Below the pieces are notes generated by a model. The model ran no database searches. It saw nothing but the letters and a program-made list of their open reading frames with translations, and was not told where the DNA came from. This document shows, piece by piece, positions 55,247 through 63,337 of a stretch of DNA of 64,000 nucleotides; within the stretch, counting starts at the first letter, position 1; every line of letters starts with the position of its first letter. The position numbers and the translations under genes are program-made. Location: assembly GCF_900109525.1 (NCBI RefSeq), contig NZ_FOAN01000001.1, positions 186,001 through 250,000 on the forward strand. The letters are read 5' to 3'. The DNA comes from Allobosea lupini. Lineage in GTDB: Bacteria; Pseudomonadota; Alphaproteobacteria; Rhizobiales; Beijerinckiaceae.

Positions 55247-56281
55247 TTAGCCCGGATTGCGCCGCCTGATCTCGACGCGCTCGGGCGCGTGCGTGATCAC
55301 GTCGACGATGGCGAGGTCGGGTCGGTCGAGGCGCGGCAAACCGTCGTCCTCGCCGGCGCGGCGGGTGACGACCAGGCTGGTCAGCGACTTGTGGCCGCCG
55401 AGCCGCGAGCGCGCGAGCGCCGGCTCCAGCGCGGCGGGGATGACGAGATGGACCATGCGCCCGCCTTCCAGGCAGGCACGCAGGTCGTCGAGCACGAACA
55501 GTCCGAGCGGCAGGAGCTCGACGCCAGTGAGCAGCGCGATGCCGGGCCCGGTCGCGAGCGCAGCGAGATCGCCGCCGACCAGCGTGGTGACGATGCGCGA
55601 GGACGCCAGCGGCTTCAGCACGCGCGAGATCTCGAGCGCTTTGGCGAGCACCTCCTTCTCACTGACCGTGAAGGGACCGGCGAGGCTGTGTCCGTCGACG
55701 ACGCGGATCGGCGCCCGGTTCGCTGCAGGCGGCAATGCCGATGGCGTAGCGCCGTGGCCGAGCAGCGGCTCCAGCGCCGCGACGCCGTCGGGTACGCGCG
55801 CTCCGAAGCCGCCGATGAAGCGCATGCCGAAGGAGCGGGCGGCGACGTCGCGGAGCAGGTGAAGCGGCTGCAGCTCGCCGATCCGTGGCACGCCGAGCGC
55901 CATCACCGCGCCGGAGCGCTCGATGATCGGCAAGAGCTCCGCTTCCTTGGCATGGGCCGGCAGGAGCATCGGCGACAGGCCGGCCCGCAGGCTGGCGAGG
56001 ATCGAGACCAGGGCCTCAGGGCCGAGCGGGGCCAGGATCGCGACGCAGGCGCCAGCTTGCGGCTTGGCGAGGAGGAGAAGGTTGGCAAGCCGGTCGACGC
56101 GGCCGTCGAGCTCGGCGAAGCCGAAGGCATTGGGGGAAAAATCGCTCCAGTCGCGCCGGCCGGGCGGGTCGCGGAAGGCCGGCTCATAGCCGCGGCGGGC
56201 GGCGAGTGCCTTCAGCAGGCTGTCGAAATCGAGCCCTTCGACCAGCGCGCCGATGGAGATTTCGTCGGAGCCCATCCGCAT
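55247..56281 (-). CDS. Degenerate adenylate-forming (ANL superfamily) homolog, function unknown
   Basis: A 344-residue protein that resembles the large N-terminal domain of acyl-CoA synthetases: FAELDGRVDRLANLLLLAKP, then GACVAILAPLGPEALVSILA and SLRAGLSPMLLPAHAKEAEL match the opening of the fold. A later stretch (EKEVLAKALEISRVLKPLAS, GPGIALLTGVELLPLGLF, MVHLVIPAALEPALA) matches the segment after the ATP loop. The Ser/Thr/Gly-rich P-loop expected between them is absent, and the protein ends where the adenylate-binding and C-terminal lid domains should begin. It is therefore unlikely to adenylate. No stop codon or frameshift is visible, so it may be a maintained non-catalytic protein. MGSDEIS is an alternative start. 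Confidence 0.7.
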   Translation of the reverse strand: MRMGSDEISIGALVEGLDFDSLLKALAARRGYEPAFRDPPGRRDWSDFSPNAFGFAELDGRVDRLANLLLLAKPQAGACVAILAPLGPEALVSILASLRAGLSPMLLPAHAKEAELLPIIERSGAVMALGVPRIGELQPLHLLRDVAARSFGMRFIGGFGARVPDGVAALEPLLGHGATPSALPPAANRAPIRVVDGHSLAGPFTVSEKEVLAKALEISRVLKPLASSRIVTTLVGGDLAALATGPGIALLTGVELLPLGLFVLDDLRACLEGGRMVHLVIPAALEPALARSRLGGHKSLTSLVVTRRAGEDDGLPRLDRPDLAIVDVITHAPERVEIRRRNPG

Positions 56282-56289
56282 CGCCGGTC

Positions 56290-56408
56290 CTAGATCACGA
56301 TGGTTTCAGATCGGGTCGATCCAAAACCATAAAGCGTGATCGGTTCTGAGAGTTCAGAGCAGGCTTCCTGCGAAAAATCGGTTCCCACTTTCTCGCGTCC
56401 TGCTCTAG
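56290..56408. repeat. CTAG-bounded intergenic repeat, family R3, full copy 2
   Basis: Runs from CTAG (56290) to CTAG (56405-56408). The first palindrome pairs ATCACGATGGTTT with AAAACCATAAAGCGTGAT; the second pairs GAGCAGG with CCTGCTC. The segment GAAAAATCGGTTCCCACTT is shared in type with copy 1. The final CTAG contains the stop codon of the minus-strand peptide-binding protein gene. Confidence 0.8.
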
Positions 56409-58255
56409 TTGGCGGGCGCGGGCGGGGAGGGCGACCGCGCCAGCGTCTCATTTGAGAAGAAGAATTTCGGTCGCCGCTCGGGCAGGGTGATCTCGCGCGC
56501 CCGCGCCAGCCAAGTCTCCGGCAGATAGTAGAGCGGCACGACATAGAAGCCGGACAGCAGCAAACGATCGAGCGTGCGCACGGTCGCCACGAAATCCTCG
56601 CGCGAACGTGCCGCCAGCAGTGCCTGCAATGTTGCGTCGATGGCAGGCGAGCGCACGCCGGCATAGTTGAGCGCGCCCTTGCGCTCGGCATTGGCCGAAC
56701 CCCAGCGGCCGATCTGCTCATTGCCGGGCGAGGCGGAAGCCGGCCAGGTCCACTGGATCATGTCGAAGTCGAAGGTCGAGAGCCGGCGCCAGTACTGGAC
56801 GTCGTCGATCAACCGGACCGAGACGGTGATGCCCAGGCGTGCGAGCGAGGTCGCATAGTTCAGCGCCAGGCGCTCCTGCGGGCGGTTGGTGACGGTGATC
56901 TCGAAGCCGAAAGCCTCGCTCTGGCCGTCCTTGCGCAGCTGTCCGTCGTTCAGCCGGTAGCCGGCGGCTTCCAGCAAAGCGAGCGCGCGGCGAGCCTGGT
57001 CACGGTCGCGGCCGGAGCCGTCGGTCGTGGCCGGGGCCCAGGTTCCGGCGAGGATGTCGTCGCGCACGGCGCCGGGAAAGGCGGCGAGCAACGCCTTCTC
57101 GTGCTGATCGGCCGGCACGCCGAGCGCCGAGAGCTCGCTGTCGGCGAAGAAGCTGCCGGCGCGTCGGTAGACGCCGTGGAACAGGTTGCGATTGGCCCAT
57201 TCGAAGTCGAACAGCATCGCCAGCGCCTCGCGGACGCGGATATCGGCGAATTGCGGGCGGCGTGTGTTGAAGACCAGTCCGGTCATGCCCTTGGGCGTCT
57301 GGAATCGGAAGGTGTCGCGGACGATCCGACCCTCGCGCACGGCGGGGACGTCATAGCCGGTCATCCAGCGCGTCGGGTCGCTTTCAAGACGAACATCGTA
57401 AAGTCCTGCCTTGAAGGCTTCGAACAAAGCATTGGAATCACGGTAGAAATCGTAGCGGATCTCGTCGGCGTTGAAGAGGCCGCGGGTGAGGGCATGATCC
57501 TCGGCCCAGAAATCCTTGCGGCGCTTCAGCCGGAGCATCTCGCCCGGCTTGACCTCCTCGACGAGGTAGGGGCCGGAGCCGAGCGCCGGCTTGAAGCTGG
57601 TGTCGCCGAATTTCTCGGCGTCGGTGGCGTGCCTGGCGAAGATCGGCATGGCGCCGATCACCAGCGGCAATTCGCGGTTGGAGCCGTCGCCGAGCTCGAA
57701 GACGACGCGATCGGGAGAGGGGGCTTCGACCTTGGTCACGCGACCCAGGCTCGAGCGGTGGAACGGCTTGCCCTTGGTCTTCAGCATCTCGAAGGTGAAG
57801 ATCACATCGTCCGCCGTCACCGGCTTGCCATCGGAGAAGCGGGCGCGCGGATCGATCTGGAAGGCGAGACGGGTTCGTTCCGAGTTGAGCTCGACCTTGC
57901 TGGCCAGCAGGCCATAAGCGGTGAAAGGCTCGTCGGCGGAGCGGAACAGAAGGCTCTGCTGGACATAGCGCGGGACGGCGTCGGGGGCGACACCCAACAC
58001 CACCAGAGGATTGAGGCTGTCGAAGGTGCCCTGCTGGCCGTAAATGATTCGCCCGCCCTTCGGCGCCCGCGGATCGGCATAGGGCAGGTGAGCGAAACCC
58101 TTGGCCAGCTCCGGCTCGCCATGCATGGCGATGGCGGCATCGTTCTCGGCCGCAGCTGCGCGCGGGTTCCCGATCGGCCCGAAAGCCGCCAAGCCCGCCA
58201 GGACGAGCCAGAGACACCACGCGTAACGCGCCGCTGCGCTGAAAGGTCGATGCAT
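56405..58255 (-). CDS. Extracellular solute-binding protein family 5 (YejA-like peptide-binding protein)
   Basis: A 616-residue periplasmic protein with an N-terminal signal peptide (MHRPFSAAARYAWCLWLVLA, cleavage near AAA at about 34). The body is a DppA/OppA-type binding protein. HGEPELAKGFAHLPYADPRA, KGGRIIYGQQGTFDSLNPLV and RFSDGKPVTADDVIFTFEML are typical of YejA, the binding protein of the YejABEF oligopeptide importer. No yejB, yejE or yejF gene is in the window, so it is an orphan or paralog. Its TAG stop lies in the CTAG end of an R3 repeat. Confidence 0.88.
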   Translation of the reverse strand: MHRPFSAAARYAWCLWLVLAGLAAFGPIGNPRAAAAENDAAIAMHGEPELAKGFAHLPYADPRAPKGGRIIYGQQGTFDSLNPLVVLGVAPDAVPRYVQQSLLFRSADEPFTAYGLLASKVELNSERTRLAFQIDPRARFSDGKPVTADDVIFTFEMLKTKGKPFHRSSLGRVTKVEAPSPDRVVFELGDGSNRELPLVIGAMPIFARHATDAEKFGDTSFKPALGSGPYLVEEVKPGEMLRLKRRKDFWAEDHALTRGLFNADEIRYDFYRDSNALFEAFKAGLYDVRLESDPTRWMTGYDVPAVREGRIVRDTFRFQTPKGMTGLVFNTRRPQFADIRVREALAMLFDFEWANRNLFHGVYRRAGSFFADSELSALGVPADQHEKALLAAFPGAVRDDILAGTWAPATTDGSGRDRDQARRALALLEAAGYRLNDGQLRKDGQSEAFGFEITVTNRPQERLALNYATSLARLGITVSVRLIDDVQYWRRLSTFDFDMIQWTWPASASPGNEQIGRWGSANAERKGALNYAGVRSPAIDATLQALLAARSREDFVATVRTLDRLLLSGFYVVPLYYLPETWLARAREITLPERRPKFFFSNETLARSPSPPAPAN

Positions 58256-58495
58256 GCTCGAAACTGATTCCCTGCCGCAGAATAACATGCGATCAAACTT
58301 GTCGCGCCGGGCTCTTCGGGGCTGGAAACCTGCGACAGAACTCGCTAAACGCAGGCCGGGCGTCATCCAAACGCCGCAATCGCGCTTGATGTGCTCACGC
58401 CGCCACCGGCTCCGGCACCTTGCTGGGTTGAGCCTTGGGTGATGCATGCCGCCGAATCCGGCGGCCGAACCAGTTTCATGGTCAAGGAAACGCAG

Positions 58496-59329
58496 ATGTC
58501 AGCTTCGACCCGCCTGTCCCGGAGCCAGGGCGCCACCGCGAAGAGCACGGTCCGCGGCCTCGCGCTCATCCTCGGCGCCGCCGTCGCTCTAGCCCCGATC
58601 GCCGCGAGCGCGCAGCAGGCTCAGCCGCAGCGCCCGGCGAATCGCCCGGCCGCGCCGGCGCAGCAGCCCGCTCCCGCCCAGCAGCCGGCCCAGGGCCAGG
58701 CTGCCCAGACCGGTCCCACCGTCGTCCAGGTCAAGCCCGAGCCGTCCCAGACGAGCTGGACCAAGGTCTGCGGCAAGGATCAGGCGGCCAACAAGGAAAT
58801 CTGCTACACCACCCGCGACTTCGTCTCTGACCAGGGCCAGCCGGTGCTTGCCGCCGCGGTCTACGACGTCAAGGGCGACGCCAACAAGATCGTGCGCTTC
58901 CTGATGCCGCTCGGCCTGCTGCTGCAGCCGGGCATCCGCTTCGGCGTCGATAACGCCCAGCCGACGCCCGGCCGCTATGCGATCTGCTTCCCGAACGGCT
59001 GCTTTGCCGAGGCGCAGGTCAAGGACGACCTCATCAACGCGATGAAGAAGGGCACCACCCTCAACATCAGCGTGCAGAACCAGGGCGCGCGCGAGGTCAC
59101 CTTCGCCATCCCGCTGGCTGATTTCGCCAAGGCCTTCGACGGCGCGCCGATCGACCCGAAGGTTCTGGAAGAGCAGCAGAAGGCGCTGCAGGACGAACTC
59201 GCCAAGCGCCAGGAGGAGCTGCGCAAGCGCCTCGGCGGCGCCGAGGCGACCCCTGGCGCGGCGCCGGCCCCCGGTACGCCGGCCGCCCCGGCTCCGGGCG
59301 CGACGCCTGCGCCGGCTCCGAAGCCCTGA
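58496..59329 (+). CDS. Invasion-associated locus B (IalB) family protein
   Basis: A 277-residue exported protein. A signal peptide (about 17-40, ALILGAAVALAPIAASA) is followed by a Gln/Pro/Ala-rich linker (about 41-78), the IalB domain (about 85-225: WTKVCGKDQAANKEICYTT, FLMPLGLLLQPGIRFGVDN, YAICFPNGCFAEA), a charged helix (EEQQKALQDELAKRQEELRK) and a C-terminal Ala/Pro-rich tail. The paired cysteines likely form disulfides. IalB helps Bartonella enter erythrocytes, but homologs are general in Rhizobiales and the ordinary role is unknown. ATG 58496 is preceded by AAGGAA. A terminator follows. Confidence 0.9.
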   Translation: MSASTRLSRSQGATAKSTVRGLALILGAAVALAPIAASAQQAQPQRPANRPAAPAQQPAPAQQPAQGQAAQTGPTVVQVKPEPSQTSWTKVCGKDQAANKEICYTTRDFVSDQGQPVLAAAVYDVKGDANKIVRFLMPLGLLLQPGIRFGVDNAQPTPGRYAICFPNGCFAEAQVKDDLINAMKKGTTLNISVQNQGAREVTFAIPLADFAKAFDGAPIDPKVLEEQQKALQDELAKRQEELRKRLGGAEATPGAAPAPGTPAAPAPGATPAPAPKP

Positions 59330-59356
59330 TCGATCGAACAGGTAGAATGCATATCG

Positions 59357-59383
59357 ACGCCGGGCCTCGTGCCCGGCGTTTTC
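59357..59383 (+). terminator. Rho-independent terminator after the IalB-family gene
   Basis: Perfect 9-bp stem ACGCCGGGC/GCCCGGCGT (59357-59365 and 59371-59379) with a 5-base loop, followed by a T run (TTTTC, starting in the stem). It separates the convergent ialB-like and mazG genes. Confidence 0.8.
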
Positions 59384-59389
59384 ATGTGT

Positions 59390-60226
59390 TCAAGGTGCGG
59401 CGCGCTCAGTGCGCTTGACCTGCTGCCAGAGCTCCTCGAGCTCCTCCAGGGTGGCCTCCCGCGGCTCGCGCCCCTGGCGCTCCAACGCCGCCTCGATGCC
59501 GGCAAAGCGCCGTTCGAATTTTGCGTTGGCAGCAGTGAGGCAGGCCTCGGGATCGGCATCGACATGGCGGGCGAGATTGGCCACCACGAAGAGCAGGTCG
59601 CCGATCTCCTCCTGGATCGCGGCCTTGTCGCCGCCGGCGAGCGCTTCCTCGATCTCGGCGGTCTCCTCGCGCACCTTGTCGAGCACCAATCGGGCATCGT
59701 TCCAGTCGAAGCCGACGGTCGAGGCCTTGGCCTGCAGCTTCCAGGCGCGGGTCAGCGCGGGCAGGGTGGTCGGCACGCCGGCGAGCACGCCCTTGGCCTC
59801 TGCAGGCTCCGGCAGCCCGGCCTCGGCTCTGGCGCGTGCCTTGTCGGCCTTCTCCTGCGCCTTGATCTGCCCCCAGAGCGCCTTGACCTCAGCGGGCGAC
59901 AGATCGCGCGCATCGCCGAAGACATGCGGATGCCGGCGGATCAGCTTGGTGGTGATCGCCTCGACGACGTCGGGGAAGGCGAAGCTGCCCTGCTCCTGCG
60001 CCATTCGGGCGTGGAACACGACCTGCAGCAAGAGGTCGCCGAGCTCGTCCTTGAGATCGACGAGATCGCCGCGGGCGATCGCGTCGGCGACCTCGTGGGC
60101 CTCCTCGATCGTGTAGGGCGCAATCGAGGCGAAGTCCTGCTCGAGATCCCAGGGGCAGCCCGTCCCGGGCGTACGCAGCGCGGCCATGATCTCGATCAGG
60201 CGCTCGATGTCGCGAGACGGCTTCAT
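59390..60226 (-). CDS. mazG: Nucleoside triphosphate pyrophosphohydrolase MazG
   Basis: MazG hydrolyses (d)NTPs to monophosphates and helps clear abnormal nucleotides. The 278-residue protein has two MazG domains in tandem: the first with CPWDLEQDF and the metal-binding EEAHE at 41-45 plus DELGDLLLQVVFHA, the second with VREETAEIEEAL and EEIGDLLFVVANLARH. ATG 60226 gives the usual N-terminus. It is divergent from arfB with 37 bp between, and convergent with the IalB-family gene. Confidence 0.94.
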   Translation of the reverse strand: MKPSRDIERLIEIMAALRTPGTGCPWDLEQDFASIAPYTIEEAHEVADAIARGDLVDLKDELGDLLLQVVFHARMAQEQGSFAFPDVVEAITTKLIRRHPHVFGDARDLSPAEVKALWGQIKAQEKADKARARAEAGLPEPAEAKGVLAGVPTTLPALTRAWKLQAKASTVGFDWNDARLVLDKVREETAEIEEALAGGDKAAIQEEIGDLLFVVANLARHVDADPEACLTAANAKFERRFAGIEAALERQGREPREATLEELEELWQQVKRTERAAP

Positions 60227-60263
60227 CGCTGCAATTCTCCCTGTGTTGGGGTAGCGTCCTCCC

Positions 60264-60683
60264 ATGATTCAAGTGACCCCGTCCATCGCGATCGACGACA
60301 GCGAGATCGAGGAGAGCTTCGTGCGCGCCTCCGGTCCGGGCGGGCAGAACGTCAACAAGGTCTCGACTGCGGTCGAGCTGCGCTTTGACGCCCGCCGCTC
60401 GGCCTCGCTGCCCAATGATGTCGCGCTCCGGCTGATGAAGCTGGCCGGCAGCCGGCTGACGCAGGATGGCGTGATCGTCATCACGGCGCAGGAGCATCGC
60501 AGCCAGAGCCGCAACCGCGAGGAGGCGCTGGCGCGGCTGGTCGAGCTGATCAGGCAGGCGGAGGTGCGACCTAAGGTCCGGCGGGCGACCAAGCCGACCA
60601 AGGCCTCGAAGGAGCGGCGCCTAGCTTCGAAGGTAAAGCGTTCCTCGGTTAAATCGACCCGCGGCAAGCCGAGGTTCGACTAG
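60264..60683 (+). CDS. arfB: Alternative ribosome-rescue factor ArfB (YaeJ-type peptidyl-tRNA hydrolase)
   Basis: ArfB releases ribosomes stalled on messages without a stop codon. The 139-residue protein has the catalytic GGQ at 26-28 (ASGPGGQNVNKV), followed by the small domain and a strongly basic C-terminal tail (KASKERRLASKVKRSSVKST), which in ArfB enters the empty mRNA channel. It lacks the codon-recognition domain of release factors. recX follows after 1 bp. Confidence 0.94.
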   Translation: MIQVTPSIAIDDSEIEESFVRASGPGGQNVNKVSTAVELRFDARRSASLPNDVALRLMKLAGSRLTQDGVIVITAQEHRSQSRNREEALARLVELIRQAEVRPKVRRATKPTKASKERRLASKVKRSSVKSTRGKPRFD

Positions 60684-60684
60684 C

Positions 60685-61236
60685 TTGGCGTCAGGGCGGG
60701 GCAAAGAGGCGGCACCAGGAGAGCGGCCGGCGCCCAAGCGGATCACGGCCGACTATCTGCGGCGGGCCGCGCTGCATTATCTCGAACGCTATTCAGTCCC
60801 GGCGGTGCAATTGCAGCGCGTCCTGCTGCGCAAGGTCGAGCGCAGCTGCCGGCATCACGGGCAAGACCCCCAGGCATTCCGCACGGCGGTCGAGGAGATT
60901 GTCAGGTCTTGCGTTGTCTCGGGCCTCGTCGACGACCGCCGCTTCGCCGAGGCGAGGGCGCAGAGCCTGCGCCGCAAGGGGCGCTCGGCGCGGGCCGTGG
61001 CAGCGGGCCTTGCGACCAAGGGCGTCGAGCGCGGCCTCGTCGCCGAGGTCGTGGCGACCGACGAGGAGACCGAGCTGGATGCCGCGCGCATCGCTGCCCG
61101 CCGCAAGCGCCTCGGACCATGGAGCCGCGGTGATCGCGTCGCGCAGCGGCAAAAGCATATCGCGGCGCTGGCACGCGCCGGCTTCAGCCTGGCGATCGCC
61201 CGCGCCGTGATCGACGACGCGGGCGAGGGCGGGTGA
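60685..61236 (+). CDS. recX: Regulatory protein RecX
   Basis: RecX modulates RecA filaments. The 183-residue protein consists of tandem three-helix repeats: ADYLRRAALHYLERYSVPAV, SGLVDDRRFAEARAQSLRRK and the C-terminal QRQKHIAALARAGFSLAIAR. The start is probably TTG 60685, one base after the arfB stop; no ATG lies nearby in frame and the conserved region begins about 20 residues in, so the exact start is uncertain. recA itself is not in the window. No SOS box is visible ahead of arfB-recX. Confidence 0.88.
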   Translation: MASGRGKEAAPGERPAPKRITADYLRRAALHYLERYSVPAVQLQRVLLRKVERSCRHHGQDPQAFRTAVEEIVRSCVVSGLVDDRRFAEARAQSLRRKGRSARAVAAGLATKGVERGLVAEVVATDEETELDAARIAARRKRLGPWSRGDRVAQRQKHIAALARAGFSLAIARAVIDDAGEGG

Positions 61237-61248
61237 CCGCTGGACCGG

Positions 61249-62229
61249 TCAATCGGGCTTGACGTTGGCCTCGGCCACGACCTTGCCCCAGCGCGCGACC
61301 TCGACCTTGACGAAGTCGCCGAAGGCGGGGCCGTAGAGGTTCGGGATCTCCGAGCCGTTCTTCTTCCAGGCTTCGGTCACCATCGGCGTGGCCAGTGCCT
61401 TCTGCAACTCGGCCGTCATCTTTGCTACGATCTCCGGCGGCGTGTTCTTCGGCGCCCACATCGCATACCAGGTCGAGACCTCGTAGCCCGGCACGCCTGC
61501 TTCCGCGGTGGTCGGAACATCGGGGAAGGCGCTGGCGCGTTTGGGCGCCGCGACGGCGAGGGCCCGCAGCGTGCCGCTGGAGATCTGCGCGGCGGAGGAA
61601 CCAAGCCCGTCGAAGGCGAGATCGACCTGACCGGCGACGAGATCCTGCATCAGCGGGCCTGCGCCACGATAGGGCACATGGGTCAGGTTCACCTTGGTGG
61701 TGAGCTTGAACAGTTCGCCGGCGAGATGGTGCGTGGTGCCGTTGCCGGCCGAGCCATAGTTCAGCTTGTCGGGATTCTTCTTGGCGAAGTCGATCAGCTC
61801 CACCAGCGTCTTGGCCTGGACCTTGCCGGGATGGACGACCACGACCTGCGGCGGCTGGGCGATGACGCCGATCGGGATGAAATCGGTCTGGATGTTGTAG
61901 TCGAGCTTCGGATAGAGGGCCGGCGCGATGGCGTGGTGCGCGGCGCCGATGAAGAAGGTGTAGCCGTCGGGCGCGGCCTTCGAGGCGGCCGACGCGCCGA
62001 CCGTCCCGCCGGCGCCGCCGCGGTTGTCGATCAGGATGCGCTGGCCGAGCTGCTGCTCGAGCTGGGCGGCAAGGGGGCGGGCAAAGGCGTCGGTGCCGCC
62101 GCCGGCCGGGAACGGCACGATGAAGCTGACGGGCTTCTGCGGCCAGGATTGAGCCGTCGCCGGCGCTGCCGGGACGAGCTGGATGAGGGTGGCGAGCGCG
62201 AGTGCGCCGAGCCAGCCGGATTTCGACAT
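61249..62229 (-). CDS. Tripartite tricarboxylate transporter substrate-binding protein (Bug family)
   Basis: A 326-residue periplasmic protein with a Sec signal peptide (WLGALALATLIQLVPAAPAT, cleavage after ATA near 26). Family hallmarks are VSFIVPFPAGGGTDAFARPL and IDNRGGAGGTVGASAASKAA. It is distinct from the Bug protein at 5219-6205 in its signal type (Sec, not Tat-like) and ligand loops. No TctA or TctB gene is adjacent, so it is an orphan too. AAGGGAGA precedes the ATG. Convergent with recX across 12 bp. Ligand unknown. Confidence 0.92.
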   Translation of the reverse strand: MSKSGWLGALALATLIQLVPAAPATAQSWPQKPVSFIVPFPAGGGTDAFARPLAAQLEQQLGQRILIDNRGGAGGTVGASAASKAAPDGYTFFIGAAHHAIAPALYPKLDYNIQTDFIPIGVIAQPPQVVVVHPGKVQAKTLVELIDFAKKNPDKLNYGSAGNGTTHHLAGELFKLTTKVNLTHVPYRGAGPLMQDLVAGQVDLAFDGLGSSAAQISSGTLRALAVAAPKRASAFPDVPTTAEAGVPGYEVSTWYAMWAPKNTPPEIVAKMTAELQKALATPMVTEAWKKNGSEIPNLYGPAFGDFVKVEVARWGKVVAEANVKPD

Positions 62230-62495
62230 CGATTTGATCTCCCTTGGATATCCGGACTCTTGAAGGTCCTTGCAATCGCTTCCGGCAGAATGCCGGGCGT
62301 TATGTCAGATTAGCGCATTGCGATATCGGAATGGCAACCCGACCAAAGCAGGGTCTCCCCGGCAGCCGGCCGAACTGGCTGTCAGGATCGCCGCAACCGA
62401 AATCGGCCGGGAAATCCGGGCGTTTTGCATGACGTTGAAGCCAACGGGTTGGCAGGAGTGTTGGCTGCGGAGATTGACATTCGTCGGCCTAGTAC

Positions 62496-62507
62496 GTTGA
62501 TATCAAC
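62496..62507. promoter_or_regulatory. Perfect 12-bp palindrome, possible operator
   Basis: GTTGATATCAAC reads identically on both strands and lies 17 bp after a TTGACA (62474-62479), about where a -10 element would be. Its position suggests a regulator site controlling rightward transcription, but no regulator gene is adjacent. Confidence 0.35.
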
Positions 62508-62591
62508 ATAAATAGACCGTTCGGCCTGACAGCAGAACGGCCGGCCTGAACCGTGCTCGACAGCGTGCGTTTGGCGATGAGCAGGAGCCGC

Positions 62592-62681
62592 ATGGGTAAA
62601 GTCGCCGGTTGGCGAACACGTCATGCGCCGCTGCTGGACAATGACGGCTACGACGAGGGTGTGGGCTGGATCACCGCCTAA
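62592..62681 (+). CDS. Possible 29-residue small protein
   Basis: ATG 62592 is preceded by GCAGGAG with a 4-base spacer and the frame runs 29 codons to TAA. The product is mixed-charge and soluble (begins MGKVAGWRTRHAPLL, ends EGVGWITA). I recognise no family. Against it: the spacing is short and such frames arise by chance in GC-rich DNA. For it: it lies downstream of a TTGACA and a palindrome in an otherwise empty gap. Confidence 0.2.
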   Translation: MGKVAGWRTRHAPLLDNDGYDEGVGWITA

Positions 62682-62750
62682 CCGGCTGCGTTTCGGTCGG
62701 TCGATGCCGCCAGATTCGCGCGGATCTCAGACGAAAAAAGGGAGACGACC

Positions 62751-63203
62751 ATGAAGATCGTGACCAGCCTGAGCTTTCAGGGGCAGTGCCGCGAGGCTTT
62801 CGAGTTCTATGCCAAAGTGCTGGGCGGCAAGATCACGGCCGCCATGCCCTATGGCGATGCGCCGCCCGGCATGGGCATGCCGGACACCGACGGCAAGTAT
62901 AAGAACTGGCTGATGCATTGCTGGCTCGAGGTCGGCGATCAGGCGCTGATGGGCGCCGACATGGATACCGCCTGGGCCCACAACATCGACAAACCCAAGA
63001 ACGGCTTCGACGTCACCCTGCACACCAACGACAAGGCCCAGGGCCAGCGCTGGTTCGAGCAGTTGGCCGAAGGGGGCAGGGCCGTGATGCCGTTCAGCGA
63101 GACCTTCTGGTCGCCCGGCTTCGGCTCCCTCGTCGACAAGTTCGGAATCCCGTGGATGGTCAACACCATCCCGTCGGCCGACTGGAAGCCGTCGCAGGGC
63201 TGA
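62751..63203 (+). CDS. PhnB-like VOC-superfamily protein
   Basis: A 150-residue single-domain protein of the PhnB/3-demethylubiquinone-methyltransferase-like VOC group. Typical segments are SLSFQGQCREAFEFYAKVLG (about 6-25), GADMDTAWAHN and the C-terminal WSPGFGSLVDKFGIPWMVN. No substrate is known for most members; they often replace each other as dimeric binding proteins. A strong AGGGAGA ribosome-binding site precedes the ATG. It stands alone between the 521-bp gap and the MFS gene. Confidence 0.88.
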   Translation: MKIVTSLSFQGQCREAFEFYAKVLGGKITAAMPYGDAPPGMGMPDTDGKYKNWLMHCWLEVGDQALMGADMDTAWAHNIDKPKNGFDVTLHTNDKAQGQRWFEQLAEGGRAVMPFSETFWSPGFGSLVDKFGIPWMVNTIPSADWKPSQG

Positions 63204-63337
63204 GGCGGCCCGATCCCGATAAAAAGCTGCGGCGGGATGTCGGCTTCGCCAAGGCCGATCCGTCCTTGGGGCATTGAGCGCACCCGCGGGGCCAGTCCGG
63301 CTGACCGGGGCGCTCCTCGAACGTCCCGGAGAAGGTG

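Larger units (their letters stand above)
62230..62750. other. 521-bp gap between the Bug gene and the PhnB-like gene
   Basis: The longest region without a confident gene. It contains the Bug-gene leader, a perfect 12-bp palindrome at 62496-62507, a TTGACA at 62474-62479 and a possible 29-codon ORF at 62592-62681. No tRNA, repeat or mobile-element signature was seen. Confidence 0.6.

Noticed and set aside
62382..62624. 80-codon minus-strand frame in the 521-bp gap
   Set aside because: No ribosome-binding site, no recognisable family, and it would run through the palindrome and the putative promoter.
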